This document shows positions 7,840 through 16,537 of a stretch of 52,302 nt of DNA, one piece after another (position 1 is the stretch's first letter; each line of letters starts with the position of its first letter). Location of the stretch: NCBI GenBank assembly GCA_029287875.1, contig JARFQH010000101.1, forward strand, positions 1 through 52,302. The letters run 5' to 3'. The position numbers and the translations under genes are program-made. The stretch is from Desulfobacteraceae bacterium. Lineage in GTDB: Bacteria > Desulfobacterota > Desulfobacteria > Desulfobacterales > SG8-13. The notes under the pieces were generated by a model. The model saw nothing but the letters and a program-made list of their open reading frames with translations. It searched no databases and was not told where the DNA came from.

Positions 7840-9447
7840 TTACTCCAACCAGACGTTTTTCATTCTTACCGAGCTGGTGGGGTGCAGTTTGAAGTCTTTC
7901 ACATTTTTGAGCGCCGGCCAGATAACCGTCGAATGGGCCACCGAGATGACGGGGACCTCGTCGTAGATCAACTGCTGGGCCTCTTCGTAGATTTTAGCCC
8001 TTTCGTTCTGATCGATGGTTTGACGCCCTTTGACCATGAGTTCGTGATACTTCTCGTTGTGCCACTGGGTCCGGATGGCCGATGAGGCCAGGCCGTCGAA
8101 GAGCACGGCCAGAAAGTTGTCCGGATCGCCGTTGTCACCGGTCCAGCCGAGCTGAAAAAGATCCATGTCCTCCGGCTGTTCCCGCTGGCGTTTCAGGTAG
8201 GTCCCCCACTCGAAGGTGACCACCTTGGCCGTGATCCCAACCTTGGCCAGATCTGCCGCCATGGCTTCGCCGATCTTCAGACCATCGGGGTTGTAAGGAC
8301 GGGGAACCGGCATCGACCACAGCGTGATCTCGCCCAGTCCCTTACCATCGGGAAAACCGGCCTTTTTCAACAGTTCCTTGGCCTTCTCAGGATCATATGC
8401 AAAGCCCGGAACCTTGTCATTGTATCCCCACATGGTGGGCGGAATCGGGTTCTTGGCCACCTGCCCCATCCCCTGGTAGATGTTGTCTACGATGGCCTTG
8501 CGGTTGATCGCGTAGGCAATGGCCTTGCGCACGTCAACGCTGCTCTTCCAAGGTTCCTTGGTGTGATTAAATGACAGGTAGCCGATGTTCATTCCCGGCT
8601 GGGTCGGTAGAATAAGGTTTTTGTCTTTTTCCGCCAAAGCAATGTCGGCCGGGTTGGGGAACTGACAGATGTGAATATTGCCGGTTTTGAGTTCCAGAAA
8701 ACGGACCGAGTTTTCCGGAATCGATCTGAAGATGAGCTGGTCTAAGTAAGGCCCGCCAGATTTGTCCCAGTAGTCGGGATTTTTCTCCAGAATGATCCGA
8801 TCGTCCTTGACCCATTTCACGAACTTGAACGGGCCGGTGCCGACAGGATTTCGAATGAACTCTTTGGGGTTTTGCATGAAGGCCGCAGGACTGATGATGT
8901 CGGCAAAATCCATTCCCATGTTGGCCAGAAACGGCGCTTCCACCCTCTTGAGCTTAAAGACGACGGTGTATTCATCCACCGCCTCGATGGCGCCGACGGT
9001 GTCATCCATTTCCATAGACACCCAATACTCCGGCGGTCTCTCCTGGGCCGGGACTTCGAGGGGTTTGCCGAAGAATTTTACATTGCGGTCTTTCATCATG
9101 CGGCCGATGGAGAACACGACGGCATCGGCATTGAAGGGCGTTCCGTCGTGGAACTTGACACCCTTGCGAAGATGGAAGGTGTAGGTCAATCCGTCCGGTG
9201 AAATATCCCACGACTCAGCCAGACCCGGTTCCAACGCAGTGGATTCGTCTTTATAAAATACGAGTGCTTCGTAGATATTGTCGCAGATCATGAAGGAGTT
9301 TCCGTCGGTTTCGTAAGCCGGATCCAGCCCGACGCTGTCTCCTCCGCGGCCGAACACGAGGGTTCCGCCCTGTTTGGGCCCTGCAATGGCAGTACCTGCC
9401 AGGACAATTACAAGCACGCTCATCAAAACCGCCAATCGTTTCATCAT
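7840..9447 (-). CDS. dppA: Peptide-binding protein of ABC transporter (SBP family 5)
   Basis: Periplasmic substrate-binding protein of 535 aa, normal for the family. Signal peptide MMKRLAVLMSVLVIVLAGTAIA, then GGTLVFGRGGDSVGLDPAYETDG. Family 5 landmarks are LAESWDISPDGLTYTFHLRKGVKFHDGTPFNADAV..S, the NPVGTGPFKFVKWVKDDRI stretch, and late VRKAIAYAINRKAIVDNIYQGMG. It captures the substrate in the periplasm and delivers it to DppBC. Its ATG overlaps the stop of the upstream M20 peptidase by 4 nt (ATGA), so synthesis of the two is coupled. An AT-rich gap of about 160 bp separates it from dppB. Confidence 0.94.
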   Translation of the reverse strand: MMKRLAVLMSVLVIVLAGTAIAGPKQGGTLVFGRGGDSVGLDPAYETDGNSFMICDNIYEALVFYKDESTALEPGLAESWDISPDGLTYTFHLRKGVKFHDGTPFNADAVVFSIGRMMKDRNVKFFGKPLEVPAQERPPEYWVSMEMDDTVGAIEAVDEYTVVFKLKRVEAPFLANMGMDFADIISPAAFMQNPKEFIRNPVGTGPFKFVKWVKDDRIILEKNPDYWDKSGGPYLDQLIFRSIPENSVRFLELKTGNIHICQFPNPADIALAEKDKNLILPTQPGMNIGYLSFNHTKEPWKSSVDVRKAIAYAINRKAIVDNIYQGMGQVAKNPIPPTMWGYNDKVPGFAYDPEKAKELLKKAGFPDGKGLGEITLWSMPVPRPYNPDGLKIGEAMAADLAKVGITAKVVTFEWGTYLKRQREQPEDMDLFQLGWTGDNGDPDNFLAVLFDGLASSAIRTQWHNEKYHELMVKGRQTIDQNERAKIYEEAQQLIYDEVPVISVAHSTVIWPALKNVKDFKLHPTSSVRMKNVWLE

Positions 9448-10574
9448 CTACCTCCTTTGGGTTCCATGTTACTTGTGGACGGGGGCACGCCCCCTCTAAC
9501 TACGGCAGTCAGGTTGTCCATATATTTATCGAGGACTTCGTAAAGCTTGAAGACACTGGCAATGTTGACGTGCTCCTCGGCCGTATGCTGGCTCATATCG
9601 CCGTCTGCGCCCCAGACGATCCCTTTGATACCGAACTGGCTCAGGTGGCGGGCGTCACTGGCACCATGTTCGAAACCGGTTCCGGTCCCCGCTGCGATTT
9701 TCAGCAGTTCGTCAAGGTAAGGCGATTCACCTCCCATGAAAAGCGGTTCCTTTTCCTCGATCACCAGACGGCCGTTAATCTTACCCTGTATCGCCTCGAC
9801 CAGTGCATCTACGTCGTCGTTTTCGGTATAGCGGATGTCGAACAGTGCCTCGGCACAGTCCGGAACCTGGTTGACCGATGCCCCCGCCTTGACCCGGCTG
9901 AAATTGATGGTCCGGTGCCAATGATCCGGCAAGGTATCTTTAAAGAAAGTCCGGATAACACGATAATCTTCGATCAGCTTCTCGATGGCGTTCTCACCGA
10001 GCCAGGGCCGGGCACCATGGGCGGATTTACCCTCGGTGATCAGCTTGAGACGCAGGATTCCCTTTTCTTTGACGACGATTTTGTCGACACTGCCGCCGTC
10101 CAAGGCGATGCAAAAATCGGCTTTGACCAGGGGAAGCACTTTCTTGGCGCCGTTGGCCCCACCGATCTCCTCGTCGGTTGTGATCAGAATGCCGAAAGGC
10201 AGGTCCTGCTGACCACCGCCTCGGTTGCGGCACCGCTGCAAGTGTTCCTTGAGGAGTGCCAGCGAGAGGGCGGCCGCATACTTGTCATCGATACTGCCAC
10301 GACCGAAGAGCTTGCCGTCCTGCCGCCGGGGCTCGAACAAGGCGTCTGCGCCCTCCACCACGTCGATATGGGACATCAGGATCACGGCAAATTGTCCGCT
10401 TCGCGGCACGGCCAGAAGGGAGGGGTAGTTCTGAAAGTTCAGCCGCTGGTAATCGATGGCGTTGGCACTGAAAAACTCTTCGATGTAATTGGCACAACGC
10501 TGAATTTCAGACGGATTGCTATGAGTGGATTTGAACCGGATCAGGTCTTCGGTCAGGCGGATGGTTTCTTCCAT
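9444..10574 (-). CDS. M20 family metallopeptidase (ArgE/DapE/carboxypeptidase type)
   Basis: Cytoplasmic zinc-dependent amidohydrolase or exopeptidase of 376 aa. Metal-site motifs are visible in order: SHIDVVEG, GRGSIDDKYA (bridging Asp), DEEIGG (catalytic Glu followed by a ligand), a dimerisation-domain SAHGARPW, HGASDARHL, and the last ligand in SQHTAEEHV. There is no signal peptide, so it acts in the cytoplasm. It is the first gene of the operon with dppABCDF, and the ATGA overlap with dppA suggests it hydrolyses the compound the transporter brings in, probably a peptide or N-acyl amino acid (inference). It is divergent from the ankyrin gene. Confidence 0.9.
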   Translation of the reverse strand: MEETIRLTEDLIRFKSTHSNPSEIQRCANYIEEFFSANAIDYQRLNFQNYPSLLAVPRSGQFAVILMSHIDVVEGADALFEPRRQDGKLFGRGSIDDKYAAALSLALLKEHLQRCRNRGGGQQDLPFGILITTDEEIGGANGAKKVLPLVKADFCIALDGGSVDKIVVKEKGILRLKLITEGKSAHGARPWLGENAIEKLIEDYRVIRTFFKDTLPDHWHRTINFSRVKAGASVNQVPDCAEALFDIRYTENDDVDALVEAIQGKINGRLVIEEKEPLFMGGESPYLDELLKIAAGTGTGFEHGASDARHLSQFGIKGIVWGADGDMSQHTAEEHVNIASVFKLYEVLDKYMDNLTAVVRGGVPPSTSNMEPKGGR

Positions 10575-10714
10575 TTGAACGGACTCCGAATCGTTAAAAA
10601 TATAAGATTGTATGGGTTGAGATGAGGTCTTTCTTCATACTTAGCAGCAGAATTCGAGTACGGCAAGAACATTTAGCCATCGACGATTGGGGGCCGCCCA
10701 TTCTGAAGAAAAAT

Positions 10715-10743
10715 TTGAGATTGGCAGGTCGATCTGCTATGAT
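10715..10743 (+). promoter_or_regulatory. Candidate sigma-70 promoter for the ankyrin gene
   Basis: TTGAGA at 10715-10720 and TATGAT at 10738-10743 with a 17-bp spacer, 25 bp before the chosen ATG at 10769. Both boxes are one mismatch from consensus. The short distance leaves room for a very short leader only. Confidence 0.6.
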
Positions 10744-10768
10744 AATAAATAATTGAGTGGAGAAAAAC

Positions 10769-11542
10769 ATGATAAACTTTCATCCCCATAAGCCTAAATT
10801 TTTGATCATTTATGTCCTGCTATGGTTTGGGTTGGTATCGTTGGGCATCGGAAGGGCAGTCGACCCGTCTGAGTCTCTGGTCACCGCCGCCGAAATGGGC
10901 CTGCTGGATGACGTGCGGCAAATGCTCGACTCGGGTGCCGATCCCGACGGTCGGAATTCATCCGGTTGGACGGCCCTGATGCAGGCGTCCATGAATGGTC
11001 ATACGGAGATCGCTCAGCTGCTGATCGCCCACGGAGCCGATGCCAACACCAGAGGGGACGCCGGATGGGAGGCATTGATGCTGGCTGCCCAGTTCGGCCA
11101 CAAAGACATCGTTCGCATTTTACTGCGGCAAAAAGCCGAGGTGAACGCGGTCAGCAGGAACGGATCGACGGCACTGATGTTTGCCGCGGGTAATGGCCAC
11201 TACGACATTGTGCAGGATCTCCTGCAAACGGGTGCCGATATCTCTATGAAAGACTATATGGGCCGAACCGCGCTCATGTTTGCAGCCATTGACGGCCACG
11301 ACCGGATTGCCCGTCAACTGATAAAAAGCCGATCCGATGTCAACGTGGTCGACAAGGAAGGCAACACAACTCTCATGCTGGCCGTCAAATGCGGCCACGA
11401 AGACGTCGTTCGTTCTCTGCTGGCCGCCTGTCCCGACCTCAAACTGAAGGATGGCAACGGGAAAACCGCATTGCAATTAGCAGAGGAGAAACAGGCTCAC
11501 CAAATCATCGAACTGTTAAATTCGCCACCGCCGTGCCATTAA
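10769..11542 (+). CDS. Secreted ankyrin-repeat protein
   Basis: Exported protein of 257 aa built of ankyrin repeats. The N-terminus has a hydrophobic signal-like helix (FLIIYVLLWFGLVSLGIG) without a lipobox, followed by about seven repeats of roughly 33 residues carrying the G-TALM-A---GH--I---LL--GAD pattern (for example GWTALMQASMNGHTEIAQLLIAHGAD, here spread over residues 75-100). Ankyrin repeats mediate protein binding; the partner is unknown. The start at 10769 has GTGGAG 6 nt upstream. A promoter-like pair lies immediately upstream. The PilZ gene follows after 136 bp on the same strand. Confidence 0.88.
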   Translation: MINFHPHKPKFLIIYVLLWFGLVSLGIGRAVDPSESLVTAAEMGLLDDVRQMLDSGADPDGRNSSGWTALMQASMNGHTEIAQLLIAHGADANTRGDAGWEALMLAAQFGHKDIVRILLRQKAEVNAVSRNGSTALMFAAGNGHYDIVQDLLQTGADISMKDYMGRTALMFAAIDGHDRIARQLIKSRSDVNVVDKEGNTTLMLAVKCGHEDVVRSLLAACPDLKLKDGNGKTALQLAEEKQAHQIIELLNSPPPCH

Positions 11543-11678
11543 GCGCTTGGCCGCACGGCTTGGTGGTGCAACGCTACGAGCTTTCGATAGAGAGCTACCG
11601 CCGTTTGAGGGCAAGTTTAAGTGTCGGGCGCACTTTTTTTCGCCCTCGCTGCTTCACAACCGTAAAGGATTTGAACAA

Positions 11679-12068
11679 ATGCCGAAAGGCAGAGACCCCA
11701 TTTCTGACGAAACCAGAATAACGGCGCGCCTGATCGACTTGATCTGTGACATGACCATCTCCCAGCAGCTTGAGTTGTTGGGCCAACTGGATAGTCGGCA
11801 GTACAAGAGCGGTCGCGCCGGTCACCGGCGCGATCGTACAATTTTGGTCGATTATGAAGTCAATAATCTCCTGCGCCAGGATTTTATCCGCGACATCAGT
11901 AACGTCGGTGTGTTTATCGAAACCCCCACTCCCCCTCCCGTCGGCGAAAAAATTCGGCTCTCTTTTTCCCTGGCGGATGCCAAAAAACCGATTAGGGTTA
12001 CCGGCCGGATCGTTCGATCCACCGAAAAGGGTTTTGCCGTCGCCTTTCGACGCAAGACCCGTAAATAA
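11679..12068 (+). CDS. PilZ domain protein
   Basis: Small cytoplasmic protein of 129 aa with a C-terminal PilZ domain, a family that commonly binds cyclic di-GMP. Family features are RRDRTILVDYEVNN, DISNVGVFIETPTPPPVGEKIRLSF and ITGRIVRS-like VTGRIVRSTEKGFAVAF. The c-di-GMP-binding RxxxR motif would be the HRRDR area and the D/N-x-S-x-x-G motif is DISNVG with G at the expected place, so ligand binding is plausible. The start is set at the ATG preceded by AAAGGAT; the frame is open to 11547 but without a site. A diguanylate cyclase lies at 39946-41691. Confidence 0.85.
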   Translation: MPKGRDPISDETRITARLIDLICDMTISQQLELLGQLDSRQYKSGRAGHRRDRTILVDYEVNNLLRQDFIRDISNVGVFIETPTPPPVGEKIRLSFSLADAKKPIRVTGRIVRSTEKGFAVAFRRKTRK

Positions 12069-12218
12069 AAAATCCGTCGATCGCCGATTCCCGCAAAAAT
12101 CCATTTCGAATTTTTTCATCATTTTGACTTTTTTAAAAATGGATATAAATTACAGGCGGATCGCAAACCACCGGAAGTGTACTCGACTTTCCGAAAAAAC
12201 TGAACGAATTCAATCGTA

Positions 12219-13154
12219 ATGAGTCTTATAATACCGATTGACTTCTCGTTTACTCAACCATTATACCCGACACCCATTTTCAGGTACCGGCAAGTGAAAT
12301 GTGACGCCGCTTTCGACTATCTTTTCGTAAATGGTGAACTGCGCCCTTCGTATGAGGCGGCCATCTTCGATCGGATCGACGGCAACAGCGTGTACGAGGT
12401 TATCAAGTTGATTGAGGGCGTTCCACTGTTTTTCGAAGATCACATGGCCCGCATGCAAAGATCGGCGGCACTGCTGGGCGCCGGCATTGAAAAACCGCCC
12501 GCACAGGTGCGGGCTGAAATCAACGAGCTGGTGGAAAAAACCGGCTGCGCCGATATCAACGTTAAACTGGTGTGGTATCCGGGAAAAAAGGGGTCGATTT
12601 TTCTGACCTATTTCGTCCGGCAGGATTTCCCGGATGATGGGGCGTACCGACGGGGCGTCCATACCATTCTATACGACGGTGAGCGTCGAAACCCGCAAAT
12701 AAAAGCCGTCAAGACCTCCTACCGCGAACGCGTCAGGGCTGAGCGCGAAGCCGCAGGCGCATACGAAGCCTTACTGGTGGACGACAAGGGATTTGTATCC
12801 GAAGGCACCCGGTCAAACCTGTTCTTTCTGATCGACCATCAGCTCTGCACACCTCCTTCCGACGCCGTCCTTCTGGGGGTGACCCGCCGGCATGTCATGG
12901 CCCTTTGCCGGGCGCTGGCAATCGACGTTCAGGAAAAGATGTTGCACAAGGATGATCTCAACCGGATAGAGGCCGCGTTTATCACCGGTACGACGATCGA
13001 CATCCTGCCGATTGGATCGATCGGCCGCCTGCAGCTCGCCTCGGTCGGACATCCGGTAATCCAGACCATCACCCGGGCATTCACCGAAGAGGTGTCCGCC
13101 TGCATCGCAGCCGAAAAAACCGGTTCCTCCCGCGAGGCCGCCGCTAAAAATTGA
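12219..13154 (+). CDS. Class IV PLP-dependent aminotransferase
   Basis: Fold-type IV aminotransferase related to branched-chain (IlvE) and D-amino acid transaminases or aminodeoxychorismate lyase. The PLP lysine is in IKAVKTSYRERV, the family motif EGTRSNLFFL follows at the usual distance, and VTRRHVMALC plus AAFITGTTIDILPI complete the signature. Length is 311 aa from the first ATG. The first about 25 residues lack family character and no ribosome-binding site precedes this ATG; a GTG at 12294 with AGG upstream may be the true start. The exact substrate cannot be read from sequence. Followed after 44 bp by the AsmA gene. Confidence 0.85.
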   Translation: MSLIIPIDFSFTQPLYPTPIFRYRQVKCDAAFDYLFVNGELRPSYEAAIFDRIDGNSVYEVIKLIEGVPLFFEDHMARMQRSAALLGAGIEKPPAQVRAEINELVEKTGCADINVKLVWYPGKKGSIFLTYFVRQDFPDDGAYRRGVHTILYDGERRNPQIKAVKTSYRERVRAEREAAGAYEALLVDDKGFVSEGTRSNLFFLIDHQLCTPPSDAVLLGVTRRHVMALCRALAIDVQEKMLHKDDLNRIEAAFITGTTIDILPIGSIGRLQLASVGHPVIQTITRAFTEEVSACIAAEKTGSSREAAAKN

Positions 13155-13198
13155 TTGCACCAGACGGTGGATTAGACCCCTATCAGAAGGAGTTTGGC

Positions 13199-15229
13199 AT
13201 GAAAAACGCACTAAAATGGGCACTGATTGCAGTGGGCGGGGTGGTGACCCTGATCATCCTGATACTTCTCGTTTTGCCTTTCTTTGTCGACGCTGAAAAA
13301 TACAAACCGTTGCTTGAAAACAAAGTGAAAGAAATGACCGGTCGACCCTTTACGGTCGGTGGAGACGTAGATCTTTCTTTCTTTCCGTTTGTCGGCGTCT
13401 CTTTTTCCGATCTTCACTTGGGCAATCCGCCGGACTTCGACGCTACGGATTTCATTTCCATCAAATCCTTCGAGGTGCGGGTCAAATTGTTGCCGCTTCT
13501 CTCACGCGATGTTCAAGTCAAGCGCTTCGTTGTGAAAGAACCGCTAATTGTGCTGATTAAGAGCAAGCAAGGCCGCGGGAACTGGGAGTTTACCACTCAA
13601 AATACCGGAAAATCGTCACCGGAAACCGCTCAGAAGCCCACTTCGGAAAAGCCCCTCGAAGGTCTGCCGATCCGCTCTCTGACGGTCGGTGATTTTTCCG
13701 TCACAAATGGCTCGATTGCCTGGATCGACAAAGCCACCGACATGCGCAAGACCGTCGACCAACTCGACTTGGTGCTCGCGGATCTCTCCTTCGATCGACC
13801 CATCGGGTTGACGTTGTCTGCCCGCATAGACGACAAACCGGTTGCGATTAACGGCACAGTCGGTCCGATCGGTCAGGATCCGGGCAAGGCCACCATTCCG
13901 CTGAATCTGGACGTCAAGGCCCTGTCCGATCTGGCATTGACACTGAAAGGCACTGTGGCATCACCGGCTGACAATCCCCGCGCCGACCTGACGGTCAATA
14001 TCTCCGAGTTTTCTCCCCGTAAACTTCTGGCGCAATTGGGTCAGTCCAAGGTGATCGATACCGCCGATTCGGGGGTTTTGAGCAAGATGTCGATGCAGGC
14101 CGCCATTGCGGGCGGAACCGATAAAATTTCGGTCTCGAAGGGCACGATGACGCTCGATGACACCAGGATCAATTTTAACGCCCGCCTGGCTGAATTTTCG
14201 CGCCCCGACATCGCCTTCGAGGCCGACCTGGATCGGATCAACATCGATCGCTACCTGCCGTCCAAAACCGATAAAAATTCCGCTGCCGCAACCGGGGCCA
14301 GTCAAGAAGGCCAAACGACGACGGTTGCTCCAAAGCCGGGTGGAACGGACGATAAAAAGAAACCCGATTACACGTCACTGCGCCGGTTGGTGCTGGACGG
14401 AAAAGTAAAAGCCGGCGAAGTGACCGTCAGTAAGGCCAAGCTCAGCAATTTTCTCATGACGATCCGCGGCAAGGACGGTGTCCTGCGAGTCGAACCACTG
14501 CAGATCGATCTTTACGGCGGCAACCTCAATCTGAACGGCAACATGAACGTCAGTCAGAACGTTCCGCGCAGCACAGTCAAGCTCCAACTCAAAAATGTTC
14601 AGGCCGGTCCGCTATTGAAAGATCAAAGCGATAAGGATTTTCTGGAAGGTACGACCGATGCGGCCGGCGATCTCTCCTTCAGCGGGGATGACGCCGAAAC
14701 CATCAAAAAGACCCTGAACGGCAGAGGTGATCTCCGCTTCTCAAACGGGGCCATAAAAGGAGTAGACCTGGTCGCCATGATTCAAAATATCAGGGCTGCC
14801 TTCGGCGACGGGCAAGCCATCCCGGCCGGTTCTCAAACAGACTTTACCGAATTGTCGGTACCGTTTACAATCAACAATGGGGTCGTCGACACGAGTCAAA
14901 CCAATCTGCAGTCGCATGTTTTGGATGTTCTGGTCGTTGGAAAAGCAAACCTGGTGAGCGAAATTTTGGATTTCCGGGTAGAACCCAAGGTGGTCCGAAA
15001 GCTCGGAAGACAGGATGATAAAAAGGATTATTCAAATGTGACGGTACCGGTTCTGGTCAGCGGCACCTTCTCTGCTCCGAAATTTTCACCGGATCTCGAA
15101 TCGGTGGCAAAACAGCAAATCCAGGAAAAACTGCTCGAATCCGATAAAGTTCAAAAATACATCGAAAAGAAGGGGCTTAAAAAATATGAGGAACCGGCCA
15201 AGAACCTTTTGAAAAACTTTCTTAAGTAA
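13199..15229 (+). CDS. AsmA family protein
   Basis: Inner-membrane-anchored periplasmic protein of 676 aa. One N-terminal helix (LIAVGGVVTLIILILLVLPFFV) is followed by the AsmA N-terminal signature (AEKYKPLLENKVKEMTGRPFTVGGDVDLSFFPFVGVSFSDLHLGN, spread over about residues 35-80) and a long beta-rich region, ending with the AsmA C-terminal domain containing DLSFSGDDAETIKKTLNGRGDLRFSNGAIKGVDLVAMIQN. AsmA-like proteins are linked to lipid transport and outer membrane assembly, and a Mla lipid-transport operon lies 3 kb away on the other strand. The ATG at 13199 has AAGGAG upstream. A hairpin follows the stop codon. Confidence 0.92.
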   Translation: MKNALKWALIAVGGVVTLIILILLVLPFFVDAEKYKPLLENKVKEMTGRPFTVGGDVDLSFFPFVGVSFSDLHLGNPPDFDATDFISIKSFEVRVKLLPLLSRDVQVKRFVVKEPLIVLIKSKQGRGNWEFTTQNTGKSSPETAQKPTSEKPLEGLPIRSLTVGDFSVTNGSIAWIDKATDMRKTVDQLDLVLADLSFDRPIGLTLSARIDDKPVAINGTVGPIGQDPGKATIPLNLDVKALSDLALTLKGTVASPADNPRADLTVNISEFSPRKLLAQLGQSKVIDTADSGVLSKMSMQAAIAGGTDKISVSKGTMTLDDTRINFNARLAEFSRPDIAFEADLDRINIDRYLPSKTDKNSAAATGASQEGQTTTVAPKPGGTDDKKKPDYTSLRRLVLDGKVKAGEVTVSKAKLSNFLMTIRGKDGVLRVEPLQIDLYGGNLNLNGNMNVSQNVPRSTVKLQLKNVQAGPLLKDQSDKDFLEGTTDAAGDLSFSGDDAETIKKTLNGRGDLRFSNGAIKGVDLVAMIQNIRAAFGDGQAIPAGSQTDFTELSVPFTINNGVVDTSQTNLQSHVLDVLVVGKANLVSEILDFRVEPKVVRKLGRQDDKKDYSNVTVPVLVSGTFSAPKFSPDLESVAKQQIQEKLLESDKVQKYIEKKGLKKYEEPAKNLLKNFLK

Positions 15230-15235
15230 AGATAA

Positions 15236-15257
15236 AGCAGGGCCGCATGGCCCTGCT
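15236..15257. terminator. Terminator-like hairpin after the AsmA gene
   Basis: A perfect 9-bp GC-rich stem (AGCAGGGCC / GGCCCTGCT) with a GCAT loop starts 6 nt after the asmA stop. No T-run follows on the plus strand; on the minus strand CTTTATCTTT follows. It sits between convergent genes and may serve both. Confidence 0.6.
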
Positions 15258-15280
15258 CTCGAAAATGTAAAATACGGTGA

Positions 15281-15667
15281 TCAGGCTATCGCATAGACAC
15301 CCCTACCGACATTCTTGACTTTGCCCTGCTTCTTCAGTTTAAAAACGGCATTCGATACCTGCCGCTGACCGAAACCGGTCTTTTTGAGAATGGCAACATG
15401 AGCAATGCCACCACCGGCGTTTCTGATAACCTCGAGAACAGAGTCTACAATGGAAGAGGACCCTTTCACCGATGGCGGGGTTTTCTTAGCCGTAGATTTC
15501 TTGGGTGTTTTCGCCTTGACCACTTTTTTTACGCGCTTGGTTTTCGCGGTGACCTTGGCTTGTGGTTTGGTTACCTTTCCGACCTGTGTTGCAATCGCAT
15601 TAATTTCTTTACTAATGGTTTTCAGGTCGGCAGCAATGTTTTTTAACAACTTTACCGTTTCAGCCAT
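15281..15667 (-). CDS. Histone H1-like winged-helix DNA-binding protein
   Basis: Small basic protein of about 128 aa in three parts: an N-terminal helix (MAETVKLLKNIAADLKTISKEI), a Lys/Ala/Pro/Thr-rich linker like eukaryotic and chlamydial H1-type tails (KRVKKVVKAKTPKKSTAKK), and a C-terminal winged helix-turn-helix (residues about 70-128: IVDSVLEVIRNAGGGIAHV..ILKKTGFGQRQVSNAVFKLKKQGKV). The wing ends GRGVYAIA. This suggests a nucleoid-associated protein or regulator. GGAGGG stands just before the ATG at 15667, deciding the start over an upstream ATG at 15745. It follows the methyltransferase gene after about 200 bp. Confidence 0.75.
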   Translation of the reverse strand: MAETVKLLKNIAADLKTISKEINAIATQVGKVTKPQAKVTAKTKRVKKVVKAKTPKKSTAKKTPPSVKGSSSIVDSVLEVIRNAGGGIAHVAILKKTGFGQRQVSNAVFKLKKQGKVKNVGRGVYAIA

Positions 15668-15780
15668 TTTCCCTCCAATAAGATAAGTTTTCGAAAGCAC
15701 TTCGATCGTGCCGTTTGAATTGACTCCATAAATATAAACCGACAAATTTGCAACAATTATTTATGGGCGGAAACTATCGG

Positions 15781-15876
15781 CTTTAAGACAAAGGGTTTTG
15801 GCAAGGCCAGAGGGAGAAGGCTGTATTGTATATACGCCGACGACCGATAACACAGTCCAAACCCTTTATCTTAAGG
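15781..15876. repeat. Imperfect inverted repeat around the methyltransferase stop codon
   Basis: Arms of about 20 bp (15781-15801, CTTTAAGACAAAGGGTTTTGG; 15857-15876) match as an inverted repeat with two mismatches and one indel, separated by 55 bp. The right arm contains the stop codon of the methyltransferase gene. On the minus-strand transcript it lies between that gene and the H1-like gene, so it could end or process the message. It also looks like a dispersed palindromic element; copy number cannot be judged here. Confidence 0.65.
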
Positions 15877-16506
15877 CCTATAAGGTCGTTTCACCGCCGA
15901 TAGTATATAGAGCTCCGCCTGATCGACAAACTCTTTAACGGCGAAGCCATAGGGTCCGAGCAATTTCTTTGTTTCAGATTTCAAGGGAAAGTCGTCCAGC
16001 GGATAGGGAGAGCCTTGTCTGAGCGATTCGATAAAGGCTTTGCCCAGCGGGTGGCTGATGATCATGCGCCCGGCGGGTTTCAACATGCGACTGATATTTT
16101 TCAGGGCGCCCGCCTTGTCGGCAATATTCGGATAGCAGGCATTGATGAAAACAACATCAAGGCTTTCGTCGGGTAAGGCAAGTTCTCTGACATCTTTCTG
16201 AATGGTCTTGACGTCGGAGTAATTCTCTTTTAGTCGCCTCAACATCGCTTCGGAAAGATCACAGGCATAGATGCAGCCAGGCTCGTACTGTCTAATTATG
16301 GGAATCAAAATGCCGGTTCCGGCTCCCACATCCAGTACCGAATCGCCTGTCTCGATTTCGGCCGCCGTCACGATTTTTTCAAGCCGCTCGGGGACGCCTG
16401 CCGGCAAGGGGGGGTCGAACAAATGGTAAAGCCTGTTGAAATGGTCACGCTGGATGCGATTGATCCGTTCGATTTCATTTTGAGTCGGCGTTTTAAAAAG
16501 GCCCAC
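15871..16506 (-). CDS. Class I SAM-dependent methyltransferase
   Basis: Methyltransferase of 211 aa with the Rossmann-type SAM-binding fold: motif I VLDVGAGTGILIP, acidic end of strand 2 CDLSEAML, motif II-like QKDVRELALPDESLDVVFINACYPN and post-motif LKPAGRMIISHP. It resembles UbiE/Methyltransf_11 family small-molecule methyltransferases; the substrate is not evident. It lies 31 bp downstream of mlaC on the same strand, so it may be co-transcribed with the lipid-transport operon and could act on a lipid or quinone (inference only). Confidence 0.82.
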   Translation of the reverse strand: MGLFKTPTQNEIERINRIQRDHFNRLYHLFDPPLPAGVPERLEKIVTAAEIETGDSVLDVGAGTGILIPIIRQYEPGCIYACDLSEAMLRRLKENYSDVKTIQKDVRELALPDESLDVVFINACYPNIADKAGALKNISRMLKPAGRMIISHPLGKAFIESLRQGSPYPLDDFPLKSETKKLLGPYGFAVKEFVDQAELYILSAVKRPYRP

Positions 16507-16537
16507 CTTTTTACCTTTAATCTAAAATGTGATTAAC

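Noticed and set aside
9570..10625. A plus-strand frame of 351 codons opposite the M20 peptidase
   Set aside because: The minus-strand gene has all M20 metal motifs. The opposite frame has no recognisable domain.
11543..11678. Possible cyclic di-GMP riboswitch before the PilZ gene
   Set aside because: I could not find the conserved GEMM core or its two-helix layout. The sequence only contains short stem candidates.
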